Origin: Camelus bactrianus
Taxonomy: Eukaryota; Chordata; Mammalia; Artiodactyla; Camelidae
Reading direction: 5' to 3'
DNA length: 64,000 nt
NCBI RefSeq assembly: GCF_048773025.1
Contig: NC_133541.1
Location: forward strand, 17,247,412 to 17,311,411
Position numbers and translations under genes: made by a program
The notes under the pieces: model-generated
Seen by the model: only the letters and a program-made list of their open reading frames with translations
Told to the model about the DNA's origin: nothing
Databases searched by the model: none
Part shown: one piece after another, positions 50,784 to 63,285 of the stretch
How positions within the stretch are numbered: the stretch's first letter is position 1
Layout: every line of letters begins with the position of its first letter

Positions 50784-51349
50784 TGGTGTGACTGGCAGGA
50801 TTCTACCATGTTGTCCCAGATTCCTCTCCCCTTAGTGTACATACCCTGGGAAATCCTCAGGACTGAGAAGATTACGGATTTAACCTTTAGGGTTAACTTA
50901 TGTTGGGTGAGCCTGATCTAATTACATGTGATCTTGGAAAGTGGAAGGGTTTTGTCCTCGGTGTAGAAAAAGGAAGTCAGAGACACACGCTTCAGCTGGC
51001 TTGGAGAAAAACAAACACTCATCTTGAAAATTGCTAATACAAAGGGAGCTGAGGGCAGTCCCCACATCACTGTGAGCAGTATAAAGGGGACCTCAGTTCT
51101 ACCAGAGCAAGGAAATAAATTCTGCTAATAGTCTGAATGAGCTTGAAAGAGTATTTTTTCCACAGACTCTCGAGAAAAAGTAACAGCCCTGCTGACAACT
51201 AGGTTTTAATCTTGTGAGACCCTGAGCAGAGAACCCAGTCATGCGATGCTGGATTTCTACCTACAGAACCGGGAGTTGATAAATAGGTATTATCTGAGGC
51301 TGCTAAGTTTGTGGGGATTTGTTATGCAGCAAAGAAAACTCAGACGGAT
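50784..51349 (+). mobile_element. Solo MaLR-type LTR (MLT1-like), fossil
   Basis: ACTGGCAGGATTCTACCATG, GGATTTAACCTTTAGGGTTA, GACCTCAGTTCTACCAGAGC, TGAGACCCTGAGCAGAGAAC and GCTGCTAAGTTTGTGGGGAT with the end AAGAAAACTCAGACGGA follow MLT1-group order over about 565 bp. Solo and old. Confidence 0.75.
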
Positions 51350-53334
51350 AGGTAATTACAGAAATCGAATATCTTTATTTCATTTTTAAAAAATAAGTCA
51401 TGACTTTCAATTAAAGAGGCAATTTTGATTTCTTGGTTATGTGCCCCAATTTTCTAACGTATTTAATTTGTCTGCTTGTTTAATTTTTCCCACCGTTATC
51501 TTTACTATTTCTGGTAAACACATCTGCTCCTTCTTTTGTGTAAGTGAACCTGGACTGATCCACTGTGTCAGTCTAATGATGTTGTTAATGACTGCATTTT
51601 GTCCCTTTGGCCATACTAGGGGCAGAGATCCCAGGTCTGGTCACCATTAGTAAGTATCTGCTTTTCCAGTCAGCAGAGTCCCTGCTTGACTATGAAGAGA
51701 GTCCCCGTCTCACCCTGCACTCTGGACAACATAATGGCGGCTCCTTGAAAATAGAAAAAGTCTACACACAATGGCAGACTAAGATGAGAGAAACAAAGAA
51801 AGGAGAGAGGGGAATCATTCTGACAACATCACGTCAGTTCCAGGAGTCATTCAGACTCTTCCACATAGAATGAACCCTTAAATCTCCTACTCTGAAAATG
51901 GTTTTGCCAGTCATCAAAAAAATCTTGTCTAACTCACCTCAAAACAGAACCACCCACTTTTTTTCACCCATCCAATAAGCACTTACTGAATACTGACTGT
52001 ATTCCATTGCCATAGATTTGAGGACTAATCCATCAGTAAGCCTCCAAAGATCAACATAGATAGAGATGTTGTTTCACATCAAAGTCAGTTAAAAAAAAAA
52101 AAAGGTGCAGCAGATTTTACTGTTGCTAATTCTTCATCTTTTCCACAACTTAAAACAATTGTTTCTTGTATTAGGTTAAAGTAAGATGTCTACCAATCTT
52201 AACTGTGCAATGAGGGAAATCTGGATGGTTGATCTAGTGTGTGGGGAGCTCAGGATTGAGGGCAGAGCAGTCATGGTGTAAGCTGCCATGTGAAGTCAAA
52301 TGACACGTGCTGTCTCATTATGTACAGACGCTCACATGGTGGCACAGGCCTCTGCTCCTCCCATTTAAATAATGACTGCTAATTAAACTTTAATCAAATG
52401 CTTAGATTCATTCATCTCATCATGTTCCATATGAGTATTCTCTAAACCAGCTTTTCCAAACATTTATTTTTAATATGGGAATTCTTAAAATGAAAGCTTA
52501 GCAGCTACATCATTACGCAGAATACACGTCCAGTGAAGCAGTTTGGGGTACCTAGTTCCCTTTCCCAATCCAGAATCATGGGTATACCCTGGAAAACTCA
52601 TAATAATGCACAGAACACTTCTGAAATTCTCTGCTTGAATCTCTAAGATACCACAATTGAGCTGCTGCCCAAACGATCCCTCATGATTATGGGGTGGGAA
52701 ACACTTTGTGTTGAACATGTTTCTTTAATCCCAAGGTTTGATCCTGTTCATGTAAAAAATACAAATCGTGATGTATTTTAGTTTAAAACAGGCTTCACTG
52801 ATTGCCTCATAAAATGTTAAGTCCTCTGCTTCCATGGTCCTCCTATTCTTACAGGTATAACAAAATTTCCACCCATTTAATATCCTGAAGCTTTCTCTGA
52901 GAACTCAGTGTATCACTTGTTGGATTTGAGTACACACTTGCTGCTAATGATGCTTGAAATTTATTGGCCCTGTTCATAGGAAGGAGAATAAGAAAACATT
53001 TGAGCAGACAGCTCAGATATAAATCAGTTCACACACAAAATTAAAAAAAAAAGCTTTCTACTTGAGGTTTAAGAGGTATCTTTCATATTCTAGAATTATT
53101 TCTATCATGACTTAAACTCACAGTCCAAACCACTGTATAGTTGCTTGACTGTAGAGACTGACCCTTCTGGTTGTCTCCCAATTATGTTGATCATAGTTAA
53201 CTATTAAATTATATTTGGGATCAGGTATTCCACAAATATTATTAGTGTAATTTAAATTGGTAAGAAGGAGATATAGCTTTAAAAAGAAAAGGAAAAAAAA
53301 TGATTTTGACACATGGCTCTGTCACAACATAAAA
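51350..53334. other. Intronic stretch without recognised gene
   Basis: A-run at 52090-52102. A weak antisense-L2-like trace at about 51965-52040 (AATAAGCACTTACTGAATAC). No coding signal. Confidence 0.5.
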
Positions 53335-53530
53335 TCAGGCTTTTGGAACTAGAAAATACCTTGGAGAACATTGTTTCAATTACTTCATTTCACAGTTGAG
53401 GAAATTGAGAATCAGAAAGGCTAAGTGATTTCCTCAATATCATAGACCTAGTTAATTACAGAAATCAGAATAGAATCTGGGTTATCCAATTCTCTCCCCA
53501 GAGTTCTTTCCATTACACCAAGTGAAATTA
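53335..53530 (+). mobile_element. Ancient SINE-like fragment (MIR/CORE-SINE type, tentative)
   Basis: GAACTAGAAAATACCTTGGA, TCATTTCACAGTTGAGGAAA, TTGAGAATCAGAAAGGCTAA and CTTTCCATTACACCAAG follow an old mammalian repeat order of the same type as at 18918-19080. Confidence 0.6.
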
Positions 53531-53994
53531 CCTGCCACTATTTGGGGGCTAGATGGCTCATTAAAGCAGCCTAACAATAATTAATAAATCAAGATATTAT
53601 GGGCCTATAAAATTTAACACATTTACCAGTAAAAGAAACTTAGTTTTCTGATGGTTTCAGGTAAGATAAACTACATTAAATGTATTTCACTATCATTTCA
53701 TATGTAAATGTGTTAGTGAATTTATATGAAGAAAAAGTCAGTACCAACAAAACTGATCAGAGACTGAGAACATATCGATGCTGAGATTGGAAAGAACCCG
53801 CATCAATTTCAAGCTCCATTAGCAACACAGGAAAAATAACATGGAGTAAAATTAGTAGCCATAACCTTTATTATCAGACTTGGGTATGTGTGTAAAGAAC
53901 AATATAAATCAAATGAAATGGGATCTTTTGATTATTAATAATTATGCTAATATTTTCTATTTGAATAATTTATATAAATGTGCAAACTATTTTT

Positions 53995-54135
53995 ATAAAT
54001 ATTGTGTTCTTTGCCATCATTAATAATATTTTCCTCTTTTGTGATGAGAATGAGGAGCCTGAGGCTTGGGATATTAAAATATTTGTTCAATATATTGCAG
54101 CTCAACAGTTGAGAGGCTGGAAACATGCTCTTTGA
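53995..54135 (+). mobile_element. MIR SINE fragment
   Basis: ATAATATTTTCCTCTTTTGT, GAATGAGGAGCCTGAGGCTT and ATTGCAGCTCAACAGTTGAG follow MIR order. Confidence 0.55.
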
Positions 54136-54177
54136 TTTTATTTTTAATTTTACTGTAATCTATTTTGGAAGTTTTTC

Positions 54178-54194
54178 AACAACAACAACAACAC
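54178..54194 (+). repeat. Short (CAA)n tract
   Basis: Five CAA-type units, seen directly. Confidence 0.85.
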
Positions 54195-56794
54195 CAAAAA
54201 TATTTTCCCCAACATTTAACCCTATTTAAAAGGCCAATAATTTGTGGCCATGAAGAGGTAGCAATAGTGAGTATTTTCTGCACTTCACATCTTTTATCAC
54301 ATGTTATATATTGTGGAACATAAAATTTTATGAAATTATAGTTACATGCTTGAAATGGATGTTAAATCTCTTCATTTTCTATGTCACAAGTGAGAGTTAT
54401 AAACCTGAAAAATTAAAGCTACAATACAATTTATCTTACCCATAAATAGTCTACTATACATGATACACTTTGGAAGTAAATAATGATAGATAAGACTGAA
54501 AATACTTCTCTACGGAAAGCCATGTGATAAATAGCTAGAAATGCAATGATATAACCGGAATTATGGCACGTGAATACCAGAAAGACACTCTCTTCTTTTT
54601 CTCTGCTTTTACACACAATAACTAGTTGTGCATTGTTGGTTCAATCAGTTCAATTTTATTTCCTTTTTTATGGGGACAAGAATCCCTTCCTTTTTCATGA
54701 CAGATATGAAAATGTCAGATAATACATGTATTTTAAATAGTTGTTTTTTTCTCACTGTGAATAGGGAAACCAAATAAATCTATAAATTCCAAAGCTAATG
54801 GATTATATATTAAATAATGGACTTGATTATTCAAAAATACTCATAAAATCTACAGTGATTTCACACCTCACAACATTGTTTTCAATTTGGGGGTAAGAGG
54901 GTTAAAAGTTATTACATGATATAAAGTGATTTGAGGGCTGTGGATTTATTTCCTTAGGAGAAAAATCTGCTATAAAAGATAAGTTTAAAAAAAACCGTTT
55001 TTGTTTTTGAACTCTTCTGAATCTTGTAGGTTAAGGTTATAATACAAGGCTAAGAATCATGTGTGAAGGAGACAAAAAGAATTTTCAATACTGGGGTATA
55101 AATTCTCTCTTCTTCTTACTTTCCTCTTACTGCCCTATATAGCTGTTAATTTTCCTACTCAGTGACCCTATGCATTTAATTATAATAAGTACTACCTACA
55201 TACACAGTGAAACCAAAAACAAAACATTTAGGCATAGAGCAGCAACAGCAGTCAATGAAGGAAAAAAAAAGAACAAAACTAGAAAGTATCTTTTTTAAAT
55301 CTAGAGTAAGTTTAAGCTTTCAAAATGAAAAATAAATATACATACACCCCAATGATAATGTCATTTTAGTCTCTCCTATTTACTATTAGCACCAACATTA
55401 ATTTTCTCCTGCATATTTTATCTCAAATTGATTTTCTGTAGTACAGAGGACACAGTTTCCAGTTTAAAATAAGACCTAAAAAGTTATGTCATTAATAACT
55501 GTAACATTGTCACTCATTAAGTATTTTTTAAAGTGTTTCTCCAAAATATCAGAGAAATCAGCTGAGTTACTATTTGCTATTTTCTGAGTGAAATTTCATT
55601 AAGTCTTTACAAAACATTTCCAGGGCCAGCATTTCAAAAACAGTAGTAAATAGTTTCTCACATAAAAGAAAATTTAAACATACAGGGACAATCTATTCTC
55701 CTGTGACATTGGAATGAGTATTCTTGGTGAACCACAGCTGGTCTCCTGAGAAGTTAATCCACCCTTTAGGGGGTTACCCAGCACAGTGTGCTCTGCCTTT
55801 TCTTACTCCTTTTCTTCCTCTGGGAATCTGAAAATTTTCTTCCTTTAAAATAGGGCACGTATAAGGAAAGAAGAATCTCACTTTCACTACATTTAATACA
55901 CATCTAAAACATTGTTTTAAAGCATCCCATACAGCCAATTAAATACCGAAGCAATCTTAAAAGGGGTCTTAAGTGTCCTCCAATTCCCTTCATGGCACTT
56001 AGATTTGAAGTGCTTCTCCCATTTACACTTTGCAGCAGAATACTTGCAAGGAATCCTTTAATTAGAGCAACAGTGGTCATTGATCTCTTGCTTTTTTATT
56101 TTTATTATTTTACAAACTAACTTTTACTTATTACCTGTTCTTAGCCTTGATTCATCCGTTCTTCAAATATCAATGAATGTCGACATCTTGTTCCACCACG
56201 AGAAAATTGTTCAATAACCTCTATATGCTTTTTTGTCACATACTTTTATCCTGGTCTTAAAAATGAAGCATGGACATTTAAAAGGCAAACTCGAGGCAGT
56301 CTCTTCTAACATTCCTATCTCATCTAATAGTATTTGATTCAAAACACGAGTCTAAGAGCAAATAAAAATTGACTCCTTTTTGTTCAATTCAGAATACAAA
56401 CCCACTGAACTCTCCCTTCAGGTTTGATGCTCTATCAGTTAACACTACACTATTTTCACAAGAAATATGATTTGATCTGAGAAGAACTTCAGCAGCCTGA
56501 AACATATATTCCCAGAACGCGTTTCTAAGAGTTCTGTAGCCATTAAATGTCGTCCATAATGCCTGTGATAAATCTCCCCATTAGTGAACAGGATCAGTTA
56601 AAGGCATCTCTTTGGAACTGCTATTCTAGCCTACAGGTGCCCACCTGCCATGGAATTTTCCAGTCATAAATGTGGATAGGTCAATTTATCAGTGTTTCTC
56701 TCAAAGCAGTAACCTCAGCAGTAGTTTCAGGCTTCCTTTTAAATTTAGTTTTGCATTTATTTGCTTTTTTTTTTAAATGGAGATATAACATAGA
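54195..56794. other. Intronic stretch without recognised gene
   Basis: AT-rich; no repeat family, reading frame with domain, or regulatory motif could be assigned. Confidence 0.5.
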
Positions 56795-56995
56795 ATATCC
56801 TTTAAAAGCACAGACTCTGGAACTTAACTGCCTGAATTTGGGCCTGTGACCTTGGACAAAATGGTTAATTTCTTTTGCATCAAATGGGAATAATGGTGGC
56901 AGTTGTGATGATTAAATAATATAGTAAAAGTAAAGAGTTTATTACAGTAAAAAAAAAAATAAGCACTACTAAGCAGTAGCCGTTACTTCCTTTCC
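56795..56995 (+). mobile_element. MIR SINE
   Basis: AGCACAGACTCTGGAACTTA, ACTGCCTGAATTTGGGCC, GTGACCTTGGACAAAATGGT and GTGATGATTAAATAATAT match MIR from its 5' part to its 3' part. Confidence 0.85.
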
Positions 56996-57837
56996 ACCCC
57001 TTCGGCCTCCATTCTTGTCTCCATCGTCGTCGGAGCCACTCTGCTCTTCCGCTGTTACTACTAAGGTTTAGTCACAGTAAAATTCTGACCTTCTGTCTCT
57101 TCTTATGCTTAATGTTCTTTCTTTCTTTTATTCTCAGGTTTGCTAGGCTGAGCCAACTTCTATGTGTACACTGTAAATGATGCATGGAATACTGAGACTG
57201 GGATCTGCTCTAGATCATATTATTCGGGTCTGCGTAAGTCCCAGAGACAGCTGGAAAGCTAGACACTGGCAGGCATTTTACCTGGGTCAGCCTAATCCAA
57301 AAAAGCAAGGAGTCTGGGTTTAACCTCTTGATTCTTGCTATAGCAACTCAGAATCAAGTCTGTCACTATGACTGTTCCTAGGTGTAAGGTGACATAATTA
57401 TTGCGGATTCATTCTCCAGTTATAATGTGATGGCTGTCACTGCCTGGTAATACGGCAGAACCAGAAGGATGCTCACAGCTCTGCCACGGAGAAGAAACAA
57501 TTATTATAGTCAATCTTCAAGTGATGGTGAGAATAGTACAAAATGTTTTACCTGCCATGCATATAAACACAGTCAATATGCAATTCATTTCACTGTACTC
57601 TTCAGTTATAAAAGTATATTTACATTCATTGAATATATATTCGGCTTAAAGCAAAGCCTGCAGTAGTTCCTAAAATCAATAGATTGTTTGCTTTCAATTC
57701 TTTACTTACAGCATCAGTAAAAAGAAGTAATCGAGAAAAGTTCATTGACAGTTTTCCTTTTTCTGAAGATTTTATTCAGTCACTGAAATCATTACTGATA
57801 ACATGAATTTTGAAAAAAAAAGGAAGTCATCATAATT

Positions 57838-58003
57838 GTGTATCTACTCTATGCAAAATAGCATGTTCACTTGAAAATTTCTTCCATTGTATAAATTTTT
57901 AAAAAAGTAATGCCAAGACATACTGAATAACCTGCCCAATCTTACATAGCTAGAAGAGAGGGAGTAAACATGCAGCTGTAAATGACTCCACACTCCACGT
58001 TTC
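57838..58003 (+). mobile_element. MIR SINE fragment
   Basis: GAATAACCTGCCCAATCTTA, CATAGCTAGAAGAGAGGGAG and GACTCCACACTCC match the MIR segment around taacttgcccaaggtcacac-agctagtaag. Confidence 0.65.
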
Positions 58004-58139
58004 CCACCTTTAATTGTTGCAGCTTTCAGTAAATAACTACTCCAGAACATTAAATCGTAAAAGACAGTAGGAACTGCGGTCTTAGATTGCAATGAATTAC
58101 GTGAATTTCTGTTTTTAGCAAACTATCTTAGCCTTCTGG

Positions 58140-58735
58140 GTACTGATTGTGAAGTCCACAGTGAGTATGGCAGTCACTGCTAGCAGCCTATCCAATATCC
58201 ATTTCCTCTTTCTTCTTACTAATAGGATCCGTCCATATTAATAGAATCTATTATCAATGAACTGTACCTTGGCTAGCAGTATGCCTAATTAAAACGCTCA
58301 CCCCCTCCACCCAAATGCTTTGGGGACAAGATACACACGGGATTCCATTGGCTAATGAGGTAAACATGGAAGAAATCCTTTGGGGTTTTTAGGAAAACTT
58401 TTTTAAATGGACAGGTTCATCTGGTATGTACTTTTTACTGCTTTTCTTTCATATTTCCCATTTTTTTCCTTCATCTTTTCCATGTCTTGCTGACATAATG
58501 GCTAGACACCCAGAAGCCACATTATGAGCATAGAGAAGAAAGCAGAAAGGTTAAGATGATGGATTGGAAAATTGAAAGGTCATTTTTAATATTATCTTGG
58601 AGTTGTGTACCAGATCCAGGATGTCTATCTGGCTTTCTTTCACAAGAAAAATAAATCTCAGTTTGTTGAAGAGCCTATAGTTGACTTTCTATTCCAAGCA
58701 GCTGAATCAAATTCTGACTTAGTAGATGTTTTTCT
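58140..58735 (+). mobile_element. Possible old LTR remnant, fossil (unassigned)
   Basis: The layout AATGCTTTGGGGACAAGATA, CATTGGCTAATGAGGTAAAC, GAAAAATAAATCTCAGTTTG and GCAGCTGAATCAAATTCTGA resembles an ancient mammalian LTR-type repeat I recall only in part. Family uncertain, boundaries approximate. Confidence 0.35.
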
Positions 58736-61054
58736 TCACGCATCGGTATTTATGTCTGTAAAAGTTGTTTACAATTTATAGTAATAATCACATCTATGTA
58801 AAACACATGCAAAAGAGAGAATATTAAATTCCTTTAAACATTCAATTGATAAATATAACATGAAAAAAGCCAAAACGTTTTTGATTGAGCCATCTTATGT
58901 TGCATTTATTCCTAAATAAATACCTCAAGCAAAAACAACTAAATTATAAACTCTCTAATAATTAATGAAACAACTATCTTTTAAAGATTTTTCAAGACAA
59001 AAAAGTTTAGGAGGAATTATGTTTATTGCAAATACAAACTACCCTCTCTGCTGTAAATCAGATAACAGTCCTATATACAAATTGGCATAAATTTGTTTTG
59101 ATGCTTGTGTTTTAATAATCCTATTTTCATTGTTTAACTGTATTTTCTAATAAAATTAAAGATATGCTTTAAAACAATAATCAGTTTTTTACTGGATTTC
59201 TTCTCCATATCCTTTCTGCAATGTAATTAAAATCTAATCAGAACAATTACAAATTGTCTATTTTTAAGTTGTTTGAACTTCTGTAAATAATATGTTTGAG
59301 AAAAAATAATTTTTTAAGGAAAGCACAAATATGGCAATTTTTTTAGGGATGCACAGGCGATTCTTTTAATACAAAATATTTTATACAATTTAGTCATAAC
59401 AGTTCGCATAGCTCCATCAGCCTGGAGACACATCATGGAGTAACGTGTTTCATTAGCCTACAGAGGCAAGATTCCGTGTGCCCAGCAATACTGAAAAAAA
59501 TCAATATTATGAACATTTTTATAAAGTTCAGATTTCTGATTAAAGTGTGATTCTCTGAAAACTGCCTCAGAATGAATATAAATAGAAATACTTGCTTATT
59601 GAGTAGTCTAAAAAAGCATTTGGAATGCGTTTATAACTGACAGGTATCTGATTGGCTTTGTTTTGAACATTATAAATTGTGCTTTCAAAAATGATATAAT
59701 ATAACTGAAAAAAAATATTTGAACAAAAATCAGCTTTTGATTTAGTGTATTTATGCCTAAAAAGTGACTATTTTTCATTTTGATGATTCCTGTGTGGAAA
59801 CTATATACATGTGTGCAGGGATCTTACAGCAGTCAGAGAATGGAATTTGTGTCTATAAATTTATGAATGATCCTTGCCTTATATAATATATAACATTTTC
59901 AGGATAATGCATGTATATTAAATATGTATAAAAAGAATTGTACTCTTCACATTTCCTCTAAGTACTCATATGAATAATGTGTGAGTTGGGGAGATAATCC
60001 AGGGTTTATTTAATTGGATTTAGTAAATACAGTCCAATTTCACTGTTAATTAAAATATGATTATTATTCTTGCATTGCTATTTCTTTATCAAAGTAACTG
60101 AAACAATCTTAAAAGCCAACCATTAACACGTGAAGTAAATTTTCCATTTATAGGTCCAGTTATGTAGAAGCTAACAATTTCATTTAATCATGAGTCTATT
60201 ATATAAGGAAAGCCAAGGAGAAAATGTCACAATAAACATTGCTATTGAGAATCAAGTTTTGAAATAACTTCAATTGCATTCACAGTGGGTTGTCCTTCTG
60301 AATACGATGGGAAAGAATCATTTCATTCAATAATCTCAGTGCTGCATTGGCAGGGCTCACAAAAAGTGGGTAATTGACATATACTTACATTAGGAAAACC
60401 ACTTCACTATAATGTGGAAAATAAGTGTGGGTGTGATAAATGAGGAAATAATTTAAAGAGTAAATTATAGAATCAGTACTTGACATTCTAGAAAATTATT
60501 CTCCAACCAGCTCAAAAGTAAAGCAGTAGGTCTAGGATACAGGAACTTTAGTTCTTTTCTACCACCCAAAGAAATAGAAATTGATCTTACTTGCAAAAGG
60601 TATATGAGAATGCATTTTAGTTTAGTTTACTTTGAATTAAAAAGTTTGCCCCATAAAATTTTGTGGATCAGTTTGATTTTATTTTGAACAAATGTTGTGT
60701 CTGTGTATTTCAAGACAATATACTATAAATAATGCATAATCATAGCTTTTGCTTCTCTATTTTGGTTAATATTTACTCAGGACAAAGTTGAGAATGATGA
60801 GTTGGCTGTCATATTGATTTGCCTTTGGTGTATGGTCCCGAAAGATGGATTTCCTAACCAAAATATTCCAAACAATCTTATGTTACCTTGTAAACCATCA
60901 TCATCTAATCCTGTGTCCACTTAGAAGCTATTTCCAATTCCTCTAATGTGCTCCCACGTCTTTGTTTTGTTTTTCTCTGTTGAAGACAAATCATACTAAA
61001 GCTCCCCTATTCCTATGCAAGACATTCTTATCACTGGAATTTGAGCTTCTTGAA
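58736..61054. other. Intronic stretch, AT-rich, no recognised repeat or gene
   Basis: About 2.3 kb with no repeat family that I could assign and no coding signal. Confidence 0.5.
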
Positions 61055-61990
61055 ACTTCTTTTTTAAAAATTTCTTTTTTAAACTGAAATATCATTGACT
61101 TGTAATACTATATTAGTTCCTGTTACACAACATAGTGACTTGGTATGTCTATACACTACAAATGATTACCACAGTCAGTCTAGTTACCATCTGTCACCAT
61201 ACAAAGTTATGACGATACTCTTGACTCTGTTTCTCATGCTGTGTACTTCATCACTGTGACTCATTTACTTTGTAACTGGAAGTTTGTACCTCCTAGGCTT
61301 CCTCATTTATTTCACTCATCCTCTCCACCCTGCTCCCCACTGACAACCACTTGTCTGTTCTCTGTATCTATGAGTCTGTTTCTGTTTTTCTTATTTTGTT
61401 CAAATTTTTCATTTTCTCAGATTCCACATATAAGCGAAATCATACGGTATTTGTCTTCCTCTGCCTATTTCACTTAGCACAATACCTTCTAAGTCCATCC
61501 ATGGTATTACTAATGATAAGATTTCATTCTTTTGTTATGGCTGAGTAATAATATATATACCACATCTTCTTTATCCATTCATCTATTTATGTATTCTTAG
61601 GTTACTTCCGTATCTTGCCTATTGTAAACAATTCTGCAATGAACATAGGGGTGCATGTATCTTTTCAAATTAGTATTTTTGTATTCTTCAGGAAAAAAAC
61701 CAGAACTGGAATCTCTAGATTGCATGGTATTTCTATTTTTAAATTTTTTGAGGAACCTCCATACTGTTCTCCATAGTGGCTATACCAGTTTATATTCCCA
61801 TCAGCAATGCATGAGGATTCCCTTTTCACCACATCCTCATCAGTACTTGTTATTTGTTGTCTTTTTGTTAATAACTGTTCTGATTGGTGTGAGTTGATGT
61901 CTCACTGTGATTTTGATTTGCATTTCCTTAATGATTAGCGATGTTGAGCATCTTTTTATGTGTCTGTTGGCCATCTAGATGTCTTCTTAA
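61055..61990 (-). mobile_element. L1 (L1M-type) 3' end of ORF2 and 3' UTR
   Basis: Read on the plus strand this is the complement of an L1 3' end: AGTCTAGTTACCATCTGTCA, CAACCACTTGTCTGTTCTCT, TCCACATATAAGCGAAATCA, GGAACCTCCATACTGTTCTC, ATTTTGATTTGCATTTCCTT and TTGAGCATCTTTTTATGTGT, in the usual order. About 935 bp, 5'-truncated within ORF2. Open frames on the plus strand here are antisense shadows. Sense to the cadherin gene. Confidence 0.9.
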
Positions 61991-62107
61991 AGCTTCTTAC
62001 AGAAAATATTTCCCACTATTCATCTTAATTCTTTGTACATAATGGGTAAATAAATGTCTATTTTCTTTGCTTAGTTTTATAAGTAAATAAGGCACTTTGT
62101 TGGCAAT

Positions 62108-62672
62108 ATGAATGACTCTTATTTCACTCATTAAAAGCTCAATCCTTGCAGTGGCTTGTAAGTCCCTCTGTTTCCTGGCCCCCACCGCCCATTCCCATTG
62201 CTTCCTTAACATCAGCTCCTGTTACTCTCCCATGGCTCACTGGACTCCATGCACACTGGCCTGCCACCTCGTGGAACTTGCTTTGGCTGTCTCCTTGCCT
62301 AGAGTGCTGATCCCAGATATCCACATGGCTAATTCTTACTTCCTCTGGTTAATATCAATGCTCAAGTATCACCAAAATTAAGAAAATTTGCCAAAATTAT
62401 GTAAAATTGCAACCCACTCTCACCTAGAACATTCCTGATCTTCCTTACTCTGGTCTGCTTAGTTTATAAGTAACAGCAGTCACCTTCAAATGTACTGTGT
62501 GACACGTTCTACCTGACATTCGTTGTTTCTCTATCACCCTGTTAGGACTTAATTTCTAAGTGTGCAAAGGACATTGACTGTTTGTATACTTGAATGTGCC
62601 CCAACCACCCAGAACAGTGCCTTGCTTGTTGGGATTATTCAAAAAATACTTTTTGAATTAATGAACAAATTT
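62108..62672 (+). mobile_element. L2 LINE 3' end
   Basis: TGCACACTGGCCTGCCACCT, CCTTGCCTAGAGTGCTGATC, CCAGATATCCACATGGCTAA, CAATGCTCAAGTATCACC, and CCAGAACAGTGCCTTGCTTG followed by TTTTTGAATTAATGAAC match the end of L2 ORF and its 3' UTR in order. Confidence 0.85.
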
Positions 62673-62834
62673 ATAATCACAAGTGTTTTTATTTTTTTGC
62701 CTAAATTATCTGAAATTGCACATCTAGTCAACTTGTTCTCCTACTGTCTGCAATGGTCATGTCACAACTATGCACTGCACGTACAATCTCCAGCCCCAAT
62801 CCTCTATTCATATGCTCAGATTGGCTTAAGCCAA

Positions 62835-63190
62835 CAGAAGAGTTTTCAGTCTTCCTTCTACCAGCCTTTGATGCTGTTGACTATTTTCTCCTTGAAATAG
62901 TCTTTAACTTCTAAGGCACTACTCTGACCTGAGTTTCCTTCTACCCATCTGACCCTCTCATCAGTTTTCCTTACAGGCGTATAATCCTTTCCCCACATAT
63001 TGGATTCTCCACTTGTATGTCAGTTTTAGGCCACCTTCTCTTCTTAAAATCCTTTCTCATGTAACATCATTCACTTTCACTCACCATTTTAATCCTTATT
63101 AGTATTCTCAAATAACCCTCTCATCTAAACTTCTGCTTTTAACTTCAAGACTGTTGAATATGAATATTCCTCAAAATTTACCTTTTAATT
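62835..63190 (+). mobile_element. L2 LINE reverse-transcriptase fragment
   Basis: TTTGATGCTGTTGACTATTT encodes FDAVDYF, the diverged AFDTVDHS motif of the L2 RT, followed by CTCCTTGAAATAGTC and GGCCACCTTCTCTTCTT. It is upstream sequence of L2 yet lies after an L2 3' end, so it is a second copy. No open frame survives. Confidence 0.6.
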
Positions 63191-63285
63191 ATTTTTTTTT
63201 TGGGTGAGGGAGGTAATTAGGTTTACTTATTTATTTTATATGCTAAGCATGTGCTCTACCACTTGATCTACACTCTCTTCCTCTC
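63190..63285 (-). mobile_element. Camelid SINE with internal deletion
   Basis: On the minus strand: GTAGATCAAGTGGTAGAGCA, CATGCTTAGCAT, then directly an AT-rich linker and AAACCTAATTACCTCCCTCA with an A-run. The piece carrying the B box and tgggttcaatcccc is missing, compared with the copies at 26269 and 29959. It sits next to the L2 fragment. Confidence 0.78.

Noticed and set aside
62562-62900. 112-codon plus-strand open frame
   Set aside because: It runs across the end of one L2 piece and the start of another in a non-coding frame.
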